Source of the DNA: Silene conica | Lineage: Eukaryota; Streptophyta; Magnoliopsida; Caryophyllales; Caryophyllaceae | Assembly (NCBI GenBank): GCA_029255685.2 | Contig: CM055320.2 | Coordinates: 10,588,614-10,652,613, forward strand | DNA: 64,000 nucleotides | Direction: 5' to 3' | Shown here: positions 59,736-64,000 of the stretch, piece by piece | Position numbering within the stretch: the stretch's first letter is position 1 | Layout of the letters: the number at the start of each line of letters is the position of its first letter | Program-made: the position numbers and the translations under genes | The notes under the pieces: model-generated | The model's input: only the letters and a program-made list of their open reading frames with translations | What the model was told of the DNA's origin: nothing | Databases searched by the model: none

Positions 59736-60512
59736 ATAAATAAAATAAACACTCATATAATTATGTTAAAAATTCTCGGAAAACTGACATCGCTTCTTTC
59801 ACAATATACAAGTGGAACGGCAGGTAAGAATTAAATGAAACACACCAATTATCCTTCCTATACTTTTAATATTATGAGAGGAGCTATATTCGTCTTCAAC
59901 TTGGAATAAGCTATAATTATATGTTAGATGAGATGAACCTTTTATATCACTTATATATAAAAGATTTTTTTTATTTATTTAAATATTTGACCCGTTTTAT
60001 ATGTAAGATATAATATTTTTTAGTTCCCATCTCCTCGACCGTGTTCTTTACTTGAGCCCCTTGTTTCTTCCTTAAGGCGGTTTTACAATGTTTCCTTTTC
60101 ACAGAACACCACATTGGGCTTTTGTTTTTTTATATTTCACTTAGAATCAACCAGCCCATGCAATTGATATGTTCGCCAAGTTTGAGCCCAAAATCTTTTG
60201 TTGGTCCTTTTTCTCGGTCCAAGACAAAGATGGAAGTGGCACGCGTACTATTGTTGTGGTACGCTCCATGGTCAACTTTAGCATGACTCACACGGTTCAG
60301 CACGACACATCATGAGATAGTCCATGCCCGGGCCAAAGTTTGAACCAAAAAAACAAGGCAACGTCTAGCCCAGACACGATTATAGAGGTATGGATATGAT
60401 TTTGAGAAGATCCAGATTCGATTCATATCTACAAGAATTGAAATTCGCATATTCATATCTAGATCCGCAAGATCTGGATTGAATCGAGATCAATATCATA
60501 TCTTTTTCTATT
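59736..60512. other. Sequence after the UGT exon, with dispersed repeat copy B
   Basis: If the gene is intact this is intron. The stretch 60020-60315 is the second copy of the block at 43440-43780. No UGT exon 2 found. Confidence 0.5.
60020..60315 (+). repeat. Dispersed duplicated block, copy B
   Basis: Partner of 43440-43780; shared pieces include TTTCACTTAGAATCAACCA and ATGCAATTGATATGTTCG in the same order. Confidence 0.7.
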
Positions 60513-61055
60513 TTTTTGGTAACAAGAAGTGGGATTAGACCCTATAAGTAAAAGCCTACATAACAAAGGAAAAGAAACAAAAAAAACAAACGAAAACAAC
60601 GTTCATCCTACAAAACAGAGCACTACTATCCTCCAGCCCTTATATATCAACCTTGGCCAAGCTACTCCCTAGTTGTCATTGCTCACAAATCTTTTCAGTT
60701 GCTCCAGGAGCGTATGATGCTCGAAAGCTTGTAGCGTATGGGACTGTTCTACTCCATGGGAAGCAAGCCAGTCCGCACAAGAATTAGCCTCCCGATATAC
60801 ATGAGTTATTTGTACCCGCCAGTCGAAATCTTGTATGAAACTCTGACAAATATGAATTAAGTGAGCGTGAGCCGTCGGTAGCCTGTCTTTCTCTTGCATA
60901 AATCCCTCAATCACTCTAGAGTCGGTCTGAATTATGATTTGCTTGAAATCGTGCTCCCTTGCAAGTATCAAAGCGCGCCTCAACGTCATTAACTCAGCCC
61001 GAGAGACCGTCGCAATTCCGAGTTTTTCTGCAAAAGCTATAAGGACTCTCTTAAA
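60513..61055 (-). mobile_element. 5'-truncated LINE with RNase H domain
   Basis: The minus-strand frame (61103-60669) holds an RVT_3-type RNase H: VSRAELMTLRRALILAREHD, IQTDSRVIEGFM, VYREANSCADWLASHG. It is followed by a 3'UTR ending in an A-run (plus-strand TTTTTTT at about 60514-60520). LINE similarity starts near 61050, so only the last ~540 bp of the element were copied in, a usual outcome of target-primed reverse transcription. Target duplication not resolved in the AT-rich flank. Confidence 0.8.
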
Positions 61056-61210
61056 ATATAAAAATATTAATTTTTTAATATAATTTAATATAACGTAATA
61101 CAATATTTTTCTATATTAGATAAATAATAAAGCTACAATTTTGAAAAAAACATAAAAATAAAATCTTATCAAGTTACAATAACACTAGAAAAGTACAGAG
61201 AGTCGGAAAA

Positions 61211-62086
61211 GGCTATAGATACACATTGTGTATGAAAAACTCCATACACGACCAATCACGTCACGTCACATAGATAACCCAACTTAAACCACATTAGTTA
61301 GTTTTAGGATATTTTTGTAATTTTAAAAGTCTAGTTAACATGTAGTTAGCATTAATTTAGGAAATTTTGTTATTTTGTTTAAATTTTATTCTCTTAACAA
61401 AATTGAATGATTTTATTTGTAAATAAATATTTTTGTAATATGTAGTAGAATCAATTATTATTTTTGGAATTTATTTTTTTAAATTTTTTTTTAGTTAGTA
61501 ATTAATCAATAATAATAATTTTTTAAGTAATAATAATTTTTATTTTCGATTTTTATAAAAAAATAATCGGTATTGTTATTAATAAAAATTAATATTCTAG
61601 AAATTATTATTTTAAAAAAATCATTTTAGTTAGTTATAAAATATTCTATGTGTTTTTCGAATTAATTAAATTACATGAAATATTTGTATCTTGTATTTTA
61701 TTAAATTTTGTTTTAGTTAGTAAAATACAAAAAAGAGTGTAAATTAATTAAATACAAAAAAGGGTGTAAATTAATTAAATACAAAAAAATTATTTTCTAG
61801 AATATTAATTTACAAAAAAAAATTCCAACCATATTACTAATTAATATTTCCGAAAATTTAACTAAATACAAAAAATAACAAAATATTTTTTAAAAATATT
61901 AACTTAGTAAAATATAATAAAATCTTAAATTATGCTAACTACATGTAGTTAAAAACTTAACTACATTTGTATAATTACCAATTTACCCTAACACTAACTC
62001 AGGTAAATTAACTATGGTTATACACGTGGCGATATGTGATTGGTCGTGTATGAATTTTTCCATACATAATGCGTATCTCTATCGCC
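61211..62086. mobile_element. AT-rich TIR element, about 876 bp
   Basis: Inverted ends of about 50 bp: GGCTATAGATACACATTGTG... and its counterpart ending ...TATCTCTATCGCC, both containing CATACACGACCAATCAC. Very AT-rich core without coding. No exact target duplication seen. Confidence 0.65.
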
Positions 62087-62094
62087 TTCCGCAA

Positions 62095-62256
62095 AGAGTC
62101 TTGTTTGTGACGGGAAATATCCGTCACAAGCTGAATACGAATATTTTATTCTCACACTAAAAGCAAATCATATGCAAGTGGTAGAAAATAGAGCATCTTA
62201 TAAATAATACTCAGCTTGTGACTAATAGTGTCCGCCCTTGATGGGAATTTGTTAAA
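62095..62256. mobile_element. GTGACGG-type MITE, degenerate copy
   Basis: Starts AGAGTCTTGTTTGTGACGGG; contains an internal inverted repeat GTCACAAGCTGA (62123-62134) and TCAGCTTGTGAC (62211-62222). Confidence 0.5.
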
Positions 62257-62265
62257 AAAAAAATA

Positions 62266-62457
62266 GTAAGTCTTGCTTGTGACGGGTACCATTTGTGACG
62301 GATATTTTGTGAGATAAAATGGATACAAAATGAGTTAGTGGAAAAAGGGGACCATATAAATAGTGTCAGAGAAAGAGAAAAAGTGAGTATTTTGTGACAG
62401 AAAACAGTATCCGTCATAATCTTGTGACGGATATCGCCGTCGTAAATGAGAATTTGT
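62266..62457. mobile_element. GTGACGG-type MITE, copy 2
   Basis: Colinear with 36138-36330, from TAAGTCTTGCTTGTGACGGG to GAGAATTTGT. Confidence 0.65.
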
Positions 62458-62489
62458 AAAAAAAAAAAAGGGAAAAAAAAATAAATTAA

Positions 62490-62640
62490 ATTACCCAACA
62501 TGATTCTATAATTTATTGAAGAGTAAGGAGCACTGAGCAAGCATCTTCAATGCGATTAGTCCATCGAGATCCATGTTCGAGTATTTCCTAATTGACAAGT
62601 GGCATTAATAATGCATTTATAATAATAGCAATGCTCAATG
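62490..62640 (+). repeat. Second copy of the UGT upstream segment
   Basis: Partner of 58690-58840. No UGT coding sequence follows it within the window. Confidence 0.6.
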
Positions 62641-63814
62641 AAAGATTCTCGACTCTTTCCCGAGGACAATAATTTCGGTGTACGAATTTAAGATGTGTGA
62701 AATGAGGGTGATTAGTAAAATTTATAACATAGAAAAATGCCAAAATTGATTAAATCTCGTCTTTATGCGATATTTAAAAGATACAACCCTATTAACAAAA
62801 ATCTATATTAAGACACAAATGTTTGATAAATACTAAAACAATTTGATAATGAATAGTTTTAGTAAGACTAATAAAATATAAAGTATTTATCTTTAAATAT
62901 GATTATGCTTCTATAGAATGTCATTATATTCACATGGTTATGATGGTTAAATTAATTTAAATTGCAGATAATATGATGCAAGTTTGATCCTTTCTTAAAA
63001 CATTTTCAATTAATTTTAATATGCAAATTGAAAAGGTAAAAAATGCAATTGTGGAGGCTTGATCCTTGGGCTACCTCTAATAATAAGATAATGCTCCTAC
63101 TATTGATTCACTGAACTTTGTTGTGATGTTAGCACATAGTTAAATACATATAAGTTTTTTACAGATTAATGGGGGTGAGGGCTCACCCCATCACCCCTAT
63201 AAATCCGCCCATGGTACACCGTACACGGGTGTAACTTGTCATTTATGGTGTCTATTTAACTCATTTTTTATTTTTAATTAAAATATAGTACTATTCTCTC
63301 AATTTTAATTAAACTATTTAGCATATTCTGTTAGATATATACTGTCAAAGAAATTAAGACAATGAAACAACACCGAATCACTATGCTTTCTTTATAGAAC
63401 AATTCGTCCCGTATATTATGCCTGTGATGTTTCGAATTTTCTATAGAGATAAGACGGTGTTCCACGGTTTTTGGCAAGAAAACAGAGATATAATTTCGGA
63501 GTTTTATTTAATATGCAATTTGCTTTTCTGTTCAAGATATATAATTATCAGTAATTTTGTTAAGGAAAAACTGATCCATTTTGTCCTATATATATAGGAG
63601 AATGAATGGGAAAGAGAAGGGTTTTGAGTCAGAAGGCAACTATACCGCATAGTCGTTCGTAAGACAACTATACCGCGAACTTATAATATAATAGACTAGT
63701 GTACACTCCTTACTTCCCGAACTAGCTTTATTATTTATAAGTTCGCCCGTCTCTGAACCAAATCCAAATTACGGAAAATGAACCGGTAATTACACTTAAA
63801 TTACCAACATATTC
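62641..63814. other. Intergenic, no gene seen
   Basis: AT-rich. No open frame with recognisable similarity. A TATATATA stretch near 63590 has no convincing gene after it. Confidence 0.4.
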
Positions 63815-64000
63815 ATCCATTCAAATCCACTCTACCACTTTCAATTTTACACACTATTCACAAGTAAGCATTCAATTTCGATTTCCGCTTAATGCATAAG
63901 TTAAAATATATTCATGTAGGATTTTGTTTGATTCGTCTTTACGAGAACATTAAAAATATCTAACTTTTATAATTTTCGCAAACAGGTAGTTAATGATATT
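63815..64000. mobile_element. Stowaway-like MITE, inverted partial copy at window edge
   Basis: From CATTCAAATCCACTCTACCAC to the window end this is the reverse complement of about 36570-36765, the right half of the MITE at 36342-36769. The rest lies beyond the window. Confidence 0.75.

Overview
This looks like nuclear DNA of a eudicot plant. The genes have many short exons and AT-rich introns, their products are plant-type, and the space between them is filled with plant transposable elements (L1-clade LINEs carrying an RNase H domain, Copia LTR retrotransposons, a TRIM, Helitrons, Stowaway- and Harbinger-like MITEs). The style of the repeats would fit Caryophyllales, but that is a weak inference from the sequence alone.

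Five host loci can be supported. (1) A GPI transamidase subunit PIG-U gene, minus strand, 17118-24340, for which I worked out 14 coding exons giving 475 aa. (2) A YOS1/IER3IP1-like secretory-pathway gene, minus strand, 25989-26222, with a 5'UTR intron reaching to 27753. (3) A small single-exon PHD-finger protein, plus strand, 29659-30228. (4) A BTB-TAZ (BT-type) CUL3-adaptor/transcription co-regulator, minus strand, five coding exons 31044-32726 and a 1.6-kb 5'UTR intron to 34371. (5) The first exon of a UGT74-type UDP-glycosyltransferase, plus strand, 59004-59669, whose second exon is not in the window. These are unrelated housekeeping or regulatory genes and not a cluster. Loci 1-4 form a gene-rich island at 17-34.4 kb. 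The rest is repeat territory.

Left repeat block (1-16.4 kb): an old decayed LINE on the minus strand is split by a MITE (760-1803, TAA target duplication) and by a younger full-length LINE (1923-9356, 12-13 bp target duplication). Next comes a minus-strand Copia element (9686-14466) flanked not by 5 bp but by a 111-bp direct duplication of the target, and then a Helitron (15260-16367). A 553-bp TRIM with identical-looking LTRs sits in PIG-U intron 10.

Right repeat block (34.4-64 kb): MITEs, Helitron ends (one complete element 38871-40269), a long-armed foldback element (41418-42200), and a Copia element (45299-58653) whose body was split by a second Copia (47898-56733). That inner element has 1.3-kb LTRs about 99% alike around an almost completely decayed coding region. 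Then come the UGT exon, a 5'-truncated LINE and further MITEs to the window end.

I found no new enzyme system. The most unusual signals are the 111-bp target duplication around an end-truncated Copia, the apparent trans-mobilisation of a long-dead Copia, the three-layer LINE/MITE/LINE nest, and a PIG-U exon whose only frame-preserving splice acceptor reads TG instead of AG.
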